A program made the position numbers and the translations under genes. Positions 1-8,072 of a stretch of 64,000 nucleotides of DNA are shown piece after piece (within the stretch, counting starts at the first letter, position 1; each line of letters begins with the position of its first letter). The notes beneath the pieces were generated by a model, which saw only the letters and a list, made by a program, of their open reading frames with translations, had not been told where the DNA came from and ran no database searches. Source of the stretch: Symsagittifera roscoffensis (lineage: Eukaryota; Xenacoelomorpha; Acoela; Convolutidae); contig NW_026971719.1 of NCBI RefSeq assembly GCF_963678635.1, forward strand, positions 55,281 to 119,280. The letters are read 5' to 3'.

Positions 1-11
1 AGGCTAAAAAT

Positions 12-90
12 CTAAAGAAAACATGGATAAAGTATGGTGAGTTTTTTAATATTTTAATTAGTTAGTAATATTCATTTAATTCATACTTAC
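12..90 (-). other. Candidate 79-nt spliceosomal intron just 3' of the last ORF
   Basis: On the minus strand the 601-aa frame ends TAA-CAG, followed at once by GTAAGT, a consensus 5' splice site (GT at 90-89). About 75 nt later comes a pyrimidine-rich stretch ending TTTCTTTAG (AG at 13-12), a good 3' splice site. A pyrimidine-containing TACTAACTAA string lies between them and resembles a branch point. If used, the intron sits in the 3' untranslated part of the element, or links to another exon outside the window. Confidence 0.4.
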
Positions 91-93
91 CTG

Positions 94-1899
94 TTAGTCG
101 TCGGGGAAAAAACCGTGGGGGAAGATGTCGTGAATTAGATCTGAAGTTGTTAGTAGTTTAGCTAAGATGCGGATGATATTTTTAGTCTGAAGCAGTGGCC
201 AAAGCAATTGAAGTGCCTTAATAGTGGTTAGTTCTTCAGTGCCAACTGCAAACTCATAAGGTGTGTTTTGGATTAGATTATATAATTTGTGATTGAATTT
301 AGTGTTGTGGATGAATTCTAAAATTGGGATTTCTATAGGTTGTACAAACTCGTGCGGGATAAGGAAGGGTCGGGATTCTTCGGCGTTGAAGGTCTTGGTG
401 ATGGGACAGAAAATATACATCTGGGTTATGGGATCATAATTGCGAAGAATACCATGAAGGTTAGTATCTTTAATGCAATATGTGAAATTTAGGAAAAATG
501 GTGAAGTGTATTTGGAATTAATGAATTGAAAACGATGGTGTGGTTGTCTTGAGGGTGTGTGTAGGTCAAAGTGATTTTGGATGAAGCGATAATAACTATA
601 TGTGTGGGTTTGTTTAGTGCGCAACATAATATCGTGTGAGCAGTGTAAATCTCTTTCGTGTGGTGCAAGGAAATGAAAGGTTAGTGAAAATATTTGGAAG
701 CGTTCTTTAAAACTTTCGTATGCTTGTGTGTCTGTTAGTGCTTCTGAAATAATGTGATCAAACTTTCGGTCGAAGATGTTTAGTGTAAATGTATATGGTG
801 TCTTGATGAAAAATTTCTCGGTAATTTGTGGATTAGCGAAGCGATCGTCGTCTAAGAATTGATCTTGGTTAGCTCTGATGATGTTGTGATCATAGTATTC
901 GAGTGTATATTCGTTAGCTCTAGGTGCAGTGTGTGTTTTTAGTGATTTTTTATATCCAACGTAAGTAAATTGTCTAGCGGTTAGTGGTGTAGTGAGTCGA
1001 TATAGCATGTCCGTATTTCGTTCTATATCGATGTGAGTGTTAGATAAAGGTAAGCAAAGAGGGTTAGTGAAATGATAATATGAGGTCCAAGAAAGAGTGG
1101 GCATTAAAACGTATTCATCTACAAAGTTGCGTGTTTCGTTAGTGTCGTGGGGGGTGTTTAAGGTGTATTGTGGGAATGAGGGTAAGGTGATGGCTAAAAA
1201 TTCTTTTGTGTTAGTATGCTTGGGGTGGTTGATGTATTCACGGGCTGTTCCTGGTTTTGCTGGGAAAGGATGGTTTGGGAACTTTCTTTTAAAAGTGCGG
1301 TAAGCTCTATTAGTGTTGAGTGAAGATTCAGTGGATGTGGATGATGGTGCTAATGATTCAGTATAATTTGAAGAGGGTGTAGGGGTAGGGGGGTTGGATG
1401 AGTTTATTGTGGAGGATATTTGGTTTATGGTTGGGGTATTAAGGTGGTAGGGTTGTTGTTGGAGGGTAATAAAATTATCTAGCTCTGGGGAGATTCGGGG
1501 GGTGTCTGGAGAATGAGATGATTGGTCAGAATGGTATGAGGAGTAGGTTGGGGTAACTTGGGAAGCATAAGAGGGTGTGGGGGTGATTGGGTCAGGGTTA
1601 TTGGATAATATGGGTTGAAAAGGGGGTTGAGAAAAATTAGAAGAGTTATGAAAATTATTGGATGGGGATGGTTCTGAGTTGGCAAATTCATCGGGGGTTT
1701 CAATATTCGGGTTATTGAGTTGTGAGATGGAATATAAAACTGAGTTGTGTGAATTAGTGTCGGAATTCATGCCTGATGTTACATTACTAGATGGAAAATC
1801 GGGTGGCGGAAAAGCAAAAAGTGGTATTATTGGGATTGGAGAGGTAAGATTGGTTGGGTGGGAATTTGATCGGTGTAGTGATCCAAGTTGGCGGCTCAT
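94..1899 (-). CDS. 601-aa accessory protein of element A, function unknown
   Basis: I do not recognise this protein. Residues 1 to about 195 are Ser/Thr/Pro/Asn-rich and look disordered. A short basic patch near 205-220 is followed by about 380 residues of mixed composition, rich in Phe, Tyr, His and Thr, that look folded. No signal peptide, membrane segment or known catalytic motif is visible. The ATG overlaps the env stop in an ATGA arrangement (1896-1899), which ties it to the element and suggests termination-reinitiation or an alternatively spliced message. It is the last ORF before the 3' end, a position where complex retroviruses keep accessory or regulatory genes. That comparison is positional only. 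The frame has no internal stops, which argues that it is or was functional. Confidence 0.65.
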   Translation of the reverse strand: MSRQLGSLHRSNSHPTNLTSPIPIIPLFAFPPPDFPSSNVTSGMNSDTNSHNSVLYSISQLNNPNIETPDEFANSEPSPSNNFHNSSNFSQPPFQPILSNNPDPITPTPSYASQVTPTYSSYHSDQSSHSPDTPRISPELDNFITLQQQPYHLNTPTINQISSTINSSNPPTPTPSSNYTESLAPSSTSTESSLNTNRAYRTFKRKFPNHPFPAKPGTAREYINHPKHTNTKEFLAITLPSFPQYTLNTPHDTNETRNFVDEYVLMPTLSWTSYYHFTNPLCLPLSNTHIDIERNTDMLYRLTTPLTARQFTYVGYKKSLKTHTAPRANEYTLEYYDHNIIRANQDQFLDDDRFANPQITEKFFIKTPYTFTLNIFDRKFDHIISEALTDTQAYESFKERFQIFSLTFHFLAPHERDLHCSHDIMLRTKQTHTYSYYRFIQNHFDLHTPSRQPHHRFQFINSKYTSPFFLNFTYCIKDTNLHGILRNYDPITQMYIFCPITKTFNAEESRPFLIPHEFVQPIEIPILEFIHNTKFNHKLYNLIQNTPYEFAVGTEELTTIKALQLLWPLLQTKNIIRILAKLLTTSDLIHDIFPHGFFPDD

Positions 1900-3143
1900 C
1901 GTGGGCTAAAAAAATGATTATTTTGAGACTGAAAAGCGGTGGTATGGGGTTGTTCAATAATTTGTTCATAAGTATTATCATCTTGTGACTGGTGTGTCAT
2001 TATATGTTGGATGGGACTTTGTGATGTGGTGAGTCGAAAATTTGGATTATGTGTGATGGCTAAATTTCGAAAATTTCGTGAGACTAGGGATAGTGGATGG
2101 TTATTTGGTAGGGGTGGTAATTGTGGTGCCGTTGGCGTTATGTCTACATTGTTATGTTCTTCGTCGTATGTATTTTGTCGTGTTGCTATTTTTGTGTTAT
2201 ATTCTTTTATTTGTGCGTCTAAAAGAATTTTGTTTATAGATGTAGAAAAGATTCCAAAAAATCCTGCAAATAGTATGCGTGCTACACTTGCTTGTCTATT
2301 GACTTGTGTGTGTATAGCACATGTGTTATAGATTCCTTTTAAAAGTGAGAAGAGAAATCCAATAAAGTTAAACATTGCGTATAAAATAGTCAATTTTTCT
2401 AAGATGTAGTAGGGCCATCCTAGAAAATCGAGGATCTCATTTTTGAGTGTAACAAAGCTAAAAATGTTGATTGGTGATATATCTTGGGGACGGTATTTTT
2501 CACCGTTTAGATATATATAATCTTTAATGTCTTTAAAATATCCGCTATAGTCTTGCGTGTAGATATCGGCAAATCCTGCGGTTTCTGCAAGTTTGCGTAA
2601 ATTTTGGTCTATTGATTGTCTTTGTATAGTGTCCATTTGTGTTAATAATTCTTGGAATTGTTGTGTTCTAATGTGATGTTGAATATCTGATTTTGAATAG
2701 ATTCCTATTGATTGTAAGTCTATATTTGGGTTTCGAGCAATAGCGCGAATGCTTTCTGGTGAAAATTTTTTGAGTGATTGCATTAATGTGGGATATGGAG
2801 TGAGAAGATAATATTTATTTTCATCAGGGTTTAGTTGTACTACATTGTGGCTGTTTTCTGATCCACATGGGACTGCGGTATCCCAGAAATAGGTTCTTCG
2901 TGAAAGTGTATCCACGAAATGTACTTTATTCTTATAAAAGATAGGGATTCTTTTATAACATCGTTTATCTTCAAAAACGTATAGTGGTGATACTTTTTTA
3001 GTACAAGTATAAAACCATAAGATGTTTCCTTCATAGTCTAAAAAATTTGATCTATTTCCAGATAATAAGTATCCTGCATAGGGTATTTTTAATACTGCTA
3101 GTGCAAGTGATTGTAATATTTGTGTTCGTTCTAATTCGCATAG
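1896..3143 (-). CDS. Env-like glycoprotein, C-terminal part (after in-frame TAA)
   Basis: This 415-codon stretch is in the same frame as the env N-terminal part and is separated from it only by the TAA at 3144-3146. It contains several cysteines in its first third. A strongly hydrophobic segment at about 2337-2405 (Ile/Leu/Phe/Gly-rich, about 23 residues) is the likely membrane anchor, and a second moderately hydrophobic stretch lies about 20 residues further on. The last 120 or so residues are Pro/Asn/Gln-rich and hydrophilic, as expected for a cytoplasmic tail. It has no ATG near its start, so independent expression is unlikely. It ends TGA at 1896-1898, overlapping the next ATG. Assignment as the membrane-proximal half of a fusion glycoprotein is inferred from topology and position. 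Confidence 0.6.
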   Translation of the reverse strand, partial: LCELERTQILQSLALAVLKIPYAGYLLSGNRSNFLDYEGNILWFYTCTKKVSPLYVFEDKRCYKRIPIFYKNKVHFVDTLSRRTYFWDTAVPCGSENSHNVVQLNPDENKYYLLTPYPTLMQSLKKFSPESIRAIARNPNIDLQSIGIYSKSDIQHHIRTQQFQELLTQMDTIQRQSIDQNLRKLAETAGFADIYTQDYSGYFKDIKDYIYLNGEKYRPQDISPINIFSFVTLKNEILDFLGWPYYILEKLTILYAMFNFIGFLFSLLKGIYNTCAIHTQVNRQASVARILFAGFFGIFSTSINKILLDAQIKEYNTKIATRQNTYDEEHNNVDITPTAPQLPPLPNNHPLSLVSRNFRNLAITHNPNFRLTTSQSPIQHIMTHQSQDDNTYEQIIEQPHTTAFQSQNNHFFSPR

Positions 3144-4514
3144 TTAGTGTAGTGTTTCTAATTCGGAGAGTGACATTTCTTGAAAAATTCGGCTAATTGT
3201 ATAATCTAGTTTCATATCTAAATGAATATCATAGTGGATATTACCGAAATATGTAGTATTCATTAGTGATAATTCTTGTAAGCGTGTGCTTCTGGTGTCA
3301 TGGGGTTTTAGATGTCCACCAGGTTGTCCGTTGCTTTTTTCAAAATTAACTGGTATATAGGATGTTCCTTCGTTTAGAGGATGACCTGTGGCATATGGGT
3401 CGATTTTTATTTTTCCAGTGGTCATGTCGAATCCTTTTTCGTATTCAACTAATATTTCAGAGTATTGTGTTCTGTGAAGTGGATTCCTGTATTTACATGC
3501 AAGTTCTGTTTCTTGATATATTTGAAAACGTGTCAATTTATTTTCTATATTGTCTATGTTTCTAAAATTAGAACTTAGTTTTCGTGATGGATGGACTTGT
3601 TCATATGGAATTGATTGTATAAAATATTTTTCGTGAAATTTTATCATACGAGCGTGTATTTTTGCTACTTGAAATGTTGTACATGTATCTTCGGGGAACC
3701 AAACAATTGTTGCTTGTGTTCTCGTTGTAGGGTCGCAATAACCTTGATCATTTTTACAAGGTAATCGGATTCCTTGATAGATCATTGTGTTATCTGATAA
3801 ATCTCGTGTTAGTTGTATTTTTTCGAGTTGTATTTTCCAATCGAAAAACATTATTTCTTGGTATCCTTTATTTTTTGTGTCTGCTTTGCAGTTTGATGGG
3901 TTATTTATACCAATGTGTGGTATCCAATGTTTATCGTGTAGGTCACAGGTTAATCGTCCGTGTGCGCCGTTATACGGGTATTTTTCGTCTAGTTTTATAT
4001 GTCCTTGGTGTCTTTCAAGTTGTGATTGATGTACAGAGTCTGAAAAAACTTGAAAGTTAACTAACTTTCTTTGGGAGTTTTTATTTTGTGTGATGTTTAG
4101 TCTAAGTAATTCATTTTTACAATCGTCGGGATTGAGATGTAAAAGACGTTCTATATTACTCTGATAGAATGATTCATGGTCAAGTCGGTTTTTGTTTCCG
4201 TTCGAGACTTGTGAACAATGTACTTTCTTTTCGGAAAATGTTGCTGTGAATTTATAACCTGTAACTGTTGTTGCTCGGGCTTTTGAATAGAGTGTTGCTA
4301 TTACATCTGTAGTTTCTATAGCTTGTGGTTCTGTTTCACATTGTGATACTTGATTTATTGCATATTTATGTAGTGTTTTTTGTTCGTTTTCTTCACAATC
4401 GTAATGTGTTACTAATAAATCTTGTGGTCCTGTACGAGGAGAAGGGTTTATGTTTTGATTTGAGATTACTAGAAAAAGAAGTTGGGGAAAAATTAATAAT
4501 TTTAGAATATACAT
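3144..4514 (-). CDS. Env-like glycoprotein, N-terminal ectodomain part
   Basis: 456 codons starting at an ATG. Residues 1-18 form a signal peptide (Leu/Ile/Phe-rich core, Ser at the end). An HYDC motif follows at residues 37-40, then a cysteine-containing ectodomain with scattered N-x-S/T sites. From memory of the family, a YDC motif soon after the signal peptide followed by an aliphatic strand and another Cys recalls the glycoproteins of chuviruses and related class III fusogens that animal LTR elements have captured. This is a family-level resemblance, not an alignment. The frame stops at TAA 3144-3146 but stays open in the same phase for another 415 codons containing the membrane anchor. 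The start overlaps the end of the upstream Met-less frame by 13 nt. Confidence 0.6.
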   Translation of the reverse strand: MYILKLLIFPQLLFLVISNQNINPSPRTGPQDLLVTHYDCEENEQKTLHKYAINQVSQCETEPQAIETTDVIATLYSKARATTVTGYKFTATFSEKKVHCSQVSNGNKNRLDHESFYQSNIERLLHLNPDDCKNELLRLNITQNKNSQRKLVNFQVFSDSVHQSQLERHQGHIKLDEKYPYNGAHGRLTCDLHDKHWIPHIGINNPSNCKADTKNKGYQEIMFFDWKIQLEKIQLTRDLSDNTMIYQGIRLPCKNDQGYCDPTTRTQATIVWFPEDTCTTFQVAKIHARMIKFHEKYFIQSIPYEQVHPSRKLSSNFRNIDNIENKLTRFQIYQETELACKYRNPLHRTQYSEILVEYEKGFDMTTGKIKIDPYATGHPLNEGTSYIPVNFEKSNGQPGGHLKPHDTRSTRLQELSLMNTTYFGNIHYDIHLDMKLDYTISRIFQEMSLSELETLH

Positions 4515-5635
4515 GTGTATGATAATCCTGAGTATGGATTATAAAATGTAATGTAGCCAATTGTGTTTTTGGTATATCTGTCGTATTTGTATATTACTTC
4601 AGTAGTTATAAATGGTGGTGGTAGTGATTGAGCTGTTATGTTAGGTGGATTTAATGGGTAGGGATGTTGGGTAATATTATTTAACTTAACTGTGATTTCA
4701 AACTTTAATTGTAAACTGTTTTGTTGGAGTATTTGAATATTGTGATCACGGATATCGTTGTGAATATCTTGGCGATATTGTAATCTATTAAGTGCCCAGT
4801 TATGAAGGCGGTTACTTTCTTGATGTTGTCCAAATAATGGTGGAGGTGCTGTAAATGTATTCCAATCTAGTCTTAAAGGAATATTTATTGATGATTGTTC
4901 TCGATATCTGGCGTCGAGATTATTTGGAAAATTTAAGTTAAATGGTGGTGGTGAAATCTGGCTTATTGATGGTGTTGATGGTAGTGATAATGTTTCTGGT
5001 AGTGATGAGGATGTTGTGGTATCCGTAGAAATATCTATTGGGTCATTGACTAAATTTAATTCACCTTGTGTAAATGAATGTGTTGTCCAATATGGTAGTC
5101 GTGATGCTTGGTTTGGGGGGTTAAAGGGATTTTCACGTATTTGTTCAGATGTTGGTGTTGAACCTAAGTAATCTGATGGTAGGCTTGAGGTGCTACGTTG
5201 TGAAAGAAGCGTAGGGGTTTCTGGTAATATACCAATGGGGTTTTCTGGAGTGTTTTGTGATGGGGATTGAGGTATATCAAAATGAACTCGGGGAGTTTGA
5301 AAATTTCTGTTTCGTCGAGGATGTATAATTTGTCTATTTATTTCGACTGTATTTTGGTTTTGACTAGGATTTCTTAATCTGCTTAGTTCTTGTGGTAGTG
5401 TTGGGTATAGGTTATATGTTGGTTCGCTTAAAGGTGCTTGTCGTTGAACTGGTTCTAGTGGTTCTGATAAACGAGCATGTCGTTCTTCAAAAGTGTATGG
5501 ATTGTCTTGAAAAGAAATTCGTGTAGATGTTTGAGGATTTTGAGTAATTGAAGGTGGTGTTTGGTTATCTTGGGATGATGTCGGTGAAGACTGACTTTGT
5601 GACTGTTGGGTAGCAATTTTTGATAGTTTTTTGAA
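4502..5635 (-). CDS. 377-codon open frame without any Met codon, upstream of env
   Basis: An uninterrupted minus-strand frame runs from just after TAA at 5636-5638 to TAA at 4502-4504, and I find no ATG in it. The first two thirds encode Pro/Ser/Thr/Gln-rich, disordered-looking sequence. The last 130 or so residues look more folded, with regular hydrophobic spacing and many Asn, Tyr and Ile. Because the frame is long, compositionally protein-like and resembles the 601-aa ORF in layout (disordered then ordered), it is probably translated. The start must come from a spliced upstream exon, a non-AUG codon or recoding. It overlaps the env start by 13 nt. I do not recognise a domain. Confidence 0.5.
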   Translation of the reverse strand, partial: FKKLSKIATQQSQSQSSPTSSQDNQTPPSITQNPQTSTRISFQDNPYTFEERHARLSEPLEPVQRQAPLSEPTYNLYPTLPQELSRLRNPSQNQNTVEINRQIIHPRRNRNFQTPRVHFDIPQSPSQNTPENPIGILPETPTLLSQRSTSSLPSDYLGSTPTSEQIRENPFNPPNQASRLPYWTTHSFTQGELNLVNDPIDISTDTTTSSSLPETLSLPSTPSISQISPPPFNLNFPNNLDARYREQSSINIPLRLDWNTFTAPPPLFGQHQESNRLHNWALNRLQYRQDIHNDIRDHNIQILQQNSLQLKFEITVKLNNITQHPYPLNPPNITAQSLPPPFITTEVIYKYDRYTKNTIGYITFYNPYSGLSYTCIF

Positions 5636-5643
5636 TTATTATT

Positions 5644-5832
5644 TTAGTGAGAAATTTTGTGTTTATTATAATATTCTTCCAAAAAAATAATTAGAAAAAT
5701 TGTTGCTAGGGCAAATGTGATGATTGCTTTCTTTATACATTTGCATATTGTCAAAATGAGGGATGATAAAAATGTTATGAAAATTACAAACAATAAAAAA
5801 ATATCAGTTCTACTGAAAATTGTTCGTATCAT
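5644..5832 (-). CDS. 62-aa two-span hydrophobic protein (viroporin-like by shape)
   Basis: Starts at ATG 5830-5832, overlapping the previous stop as ATGA. Two hydrophobic segments (about residues 11-30 and 36-52) are separated by a short Cys/Lys-rich loop (CKCIKK), and the tail is charged. This size and hairpin topology are typical of small viral membrane proteins, but no family is recognised and AT-rich DNA readily encodes Phe/Ile/Leu runs. The start-stop overlap with the neighbouring small ORF is the best argument that it is genuine. Confidence 0.4.
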   Translation of the reverse strand: MIRTIFSRTDIFLLFVIFITFLSSLILTICKCIKKAIITFALATIFLIIFLEEYYNKHKISH

Positions 5833-6059
5833 TTAGACAAGTTGTATAAATCGTACCTGTGGATATAATCAAGGGTTTTGGAAAGTTGGAGGAATAGTTC
5901 GAGTAGAGTGTAGAAAATTAAAAAAATGTTACAAAAAATGATTAGGATTATTAGAAAAGATTCAAGTATATCAAAAAGAAATATTATAAAGGTTTCAAGT
6001 ATTGTAAAAAAATGTTTAAGATTTATGAGTATTTGAGTAACTGATTGAGAGAAGAGCAT
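5829..6059 (-). CDS. 76-aa hydrophobic protein of element A
   Basis: The ATG at 6057-6059 follows directly on a TAA (6060-6062), giving TAAATG. The middle, about residues 18-58, is almost continuously Phe/Ile/Leu with a few acidic residues and could form one or two membrane helices. The C-terminus is polar (Tyr, Asp, Lys). It ends TGA overlapping the ATG of the 62-aa protein. Together the two form a small membrane-protein cassette between integrase and env. The function is unknown. Low-complexity AT-rich coding bias is the main alternative explanation. Confidence 0.4.
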   Translation of the reverse strand: MLFSQSVTQILINLKHFFTILETFIIFLFDILESFLIILIIFCNIFLIFYTLLELFLQLSKTLDYIHRYDLYNLSK

Positions 6060-6212
6060 TTAAGAAATGATCTCTTGGTCGAATATTTTTTGCTGTTTGA
6101 GGCGATTTTCAAGTGTGGTCGGATTATTTATTAGGTTTTTGACAAGTGGGTTGAGTTTTGTAAAAAATTGTTGGGGGCAATTTTCATAGTGATCGGGAGG
6201 TCGTCTTTTTCT
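6060..6212 (-). other. 50-codon Met-less open frame immediately before the small membrane ORFs
   Basis: Between a TAA at 6213-6215 and a TAA at 6060-6062 there is a 50-codon frame with protein-like composition (basic start RKRRPPD, then amphipathic) and no Met. Its stop abuts the ATG of the 76-aa ORF. It could be the end of a spliced exon, or chance. I cannot assign a function. Confidence 0.2.
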
Positions 6213-6657
6213 TTATTTTTGTTTGTCAAATGATCCGGGGTATGGTGAGATTTTTATACTTTAGGCTAATTAAAATGTTCATTTTGTTACTTTAGGCTAA
6301 GTTAACAAATTTGTTTTGGGGGTATTCGTGGTCTGAGTTGGGGAAATATTGTTGATCTTTGGGTTATTAGATAAGGGAGGGGTACGGTATTATGGTGATA
6401 TTTATTTTAGTTGTCAAGTTGGAGTGGTTTGCTTATTTTTGACCTGGAGGTCGTAAAGTTATAGTTATAGATGTGCCTGGAGTTCTATATTATTCGTCTA
6501 ATTGGTCTTAGTTTGAGTTAGAGAAAGTGACGGATTGGATGAATCCTATTGGTCTATTTTGAACTAGAATTATTGCGTACTTGTCAGCATGTTATTTTGA
6601 AAAATGTAAATGAAAAATGTTTCGGAGGTTTCAAGATTGTGAAGTATAATGTTAAAA
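6213..6657 (-). other. Non-coding spacer inside element A
   Basis: About 445 bases between the integrase stop and the small ORFs with no convincing frame on either strand. It would be a natural place for a splice acceptor for the downstream messages. An 11-nt string TTAGGCTAA(G/T)TA occurs twice around 6260-6300. Confidence 0.4.
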
Positions 6658-8072
6658 TTACTTTTGAAATTCCTTTTTCTTTAAAATTTTAGATTGGGGG
6701 ATGAATATTTTATAGTTTTTACGTGGTTGATTTCGGAGTCTTGTTGTTTTTCGATTTTCTGATTTGTCGATTTGTTCTTGGGGTATTATTTGTTCGGTCA
6801 TTTTTCTATTTTTTCTTTGTTTTGGAGATTCTTTATGGTTTTGTGTATTGTTTTTGGTGGCGATTGGTTTTATGTTTTGATTTTCGGTGGGGTTATCATT
6901 TTGTTCTGTGTTTTTCAGATGTGGTTCATTTTGAATGATTTTTAATCCTGTGAAAGAATATAATTGAGTTAATTCGCGGAGTGCGTATTCTTTTGGGTAA
7001 TAAGGTAATAGGTTGTTTCGATGTTGAACGATTTCTTTTTTGTTTGAGTCGGTAATTTTATATGTGACATCAGTGGGTTTTGCAATTATTTGGTATGGTC
7101 CTTTTCGAAGGGGTTGTAATTTTTTAGAAATTCCTTTTTGAGTATTAAAATTAGGTATTAAAACAAATGTTCCAATTTTTAAATCGGAGGCTGGTGTAAA
7201 ACGTGAATTGATTTGTTCATTAATGTTTTGTCTTTGTAATAACTTTTTTGTTATTTTTTGATAAATTTCATTGTGTTTTTTATCTCTATTTAGAATCCAT
7301 TCGGTGTGTGTACCGGAGGCTAGTTTTAGAATTTGTGGGTGATGAAAATGATCTTCATCGTGTGTATGTAAAGGTAGGTTATAACAAATTGAGTCTTTAT
7401 TTGGTTGACAATAACCTTGTGCGTTTTTATGAGAATTTGCTGTAAACATTATTGGTTTGCGTGGCTTTTGGTTAAAAACCATTTCGTATGGTGACATTCC
7501 TAAAGTTGTCGTAATTTGTGAATTATATGCTAAGGGAAATAGTTTTACATCTGCTGACCATTCGGTATATTTTGTATCATTTCCGTTGATGATACATCTA
7601 AGATATTCTTGTAATGAACGGTTCATACCTTCGACTAAGCCGTTTGTCCAAGGTGCATGAGATGTACGTGGTTTGTGTTTAATGTTATATAAATGACATA
7701 GTGTGATAATTTCATTATTTATGAATTCTGTACCGTTGTCTGTAACTAAAATTTCTGGTAGTCCGAATTTTGCTATCCAGTGTTCATAGAGTGTTGTGTA
7801 AGCGTAATAAGCGTTACAATGTGGTACTGGGTTAAGTGCTACATAATGTGTAAATGCGTCAACAATTACCATAATGTAGGAGTTTCCTTCGGATGAGGGT
7901 GAAATTGGTCCTTTGGTATCAAATGAGATACGATGGTTAAAGTACAAGCTTTGTCCTTTAAAATCTTGTTTTTGTGCTATTTGTTTTTGATTTGGGTAAG
8001 GTTTATTTAGTTGACATACTATACAGTCATTGCATAGTACTTTTATCCAAATTGGTGCATTTGGGAAGTAAA
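6658..8072 (-). CDS. Integrase of element A (frame-shifted from Gag-Pol)
   Basis: The frame opens near the A-run at 8070-8074 and continues to 6658. It begins with the two-cysteine half of the HHCC zinc-binding domain (CNDC...C) around 8010-8030, whose HH half is at the end of the Gag-Pol frame. The catalytic core follows. Counting from the TTG at 7947, the acidic residues are D10 (FDTKGP), D70 (VTDNGTEF) and E106 (LVEGMN), giving the D,D-35-E pattern of retroviral and Ty3 integrases. The C-terminal part carries a GPY-type motif (KGPYQI) followed by basic, Lys/Asn-rich tail sequence. Integrase joins cDNA ends to host DNA in the nucleus. No ATG suits this start, so it is normally part of the Pol polyprotein. 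Confidence 0.93.
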
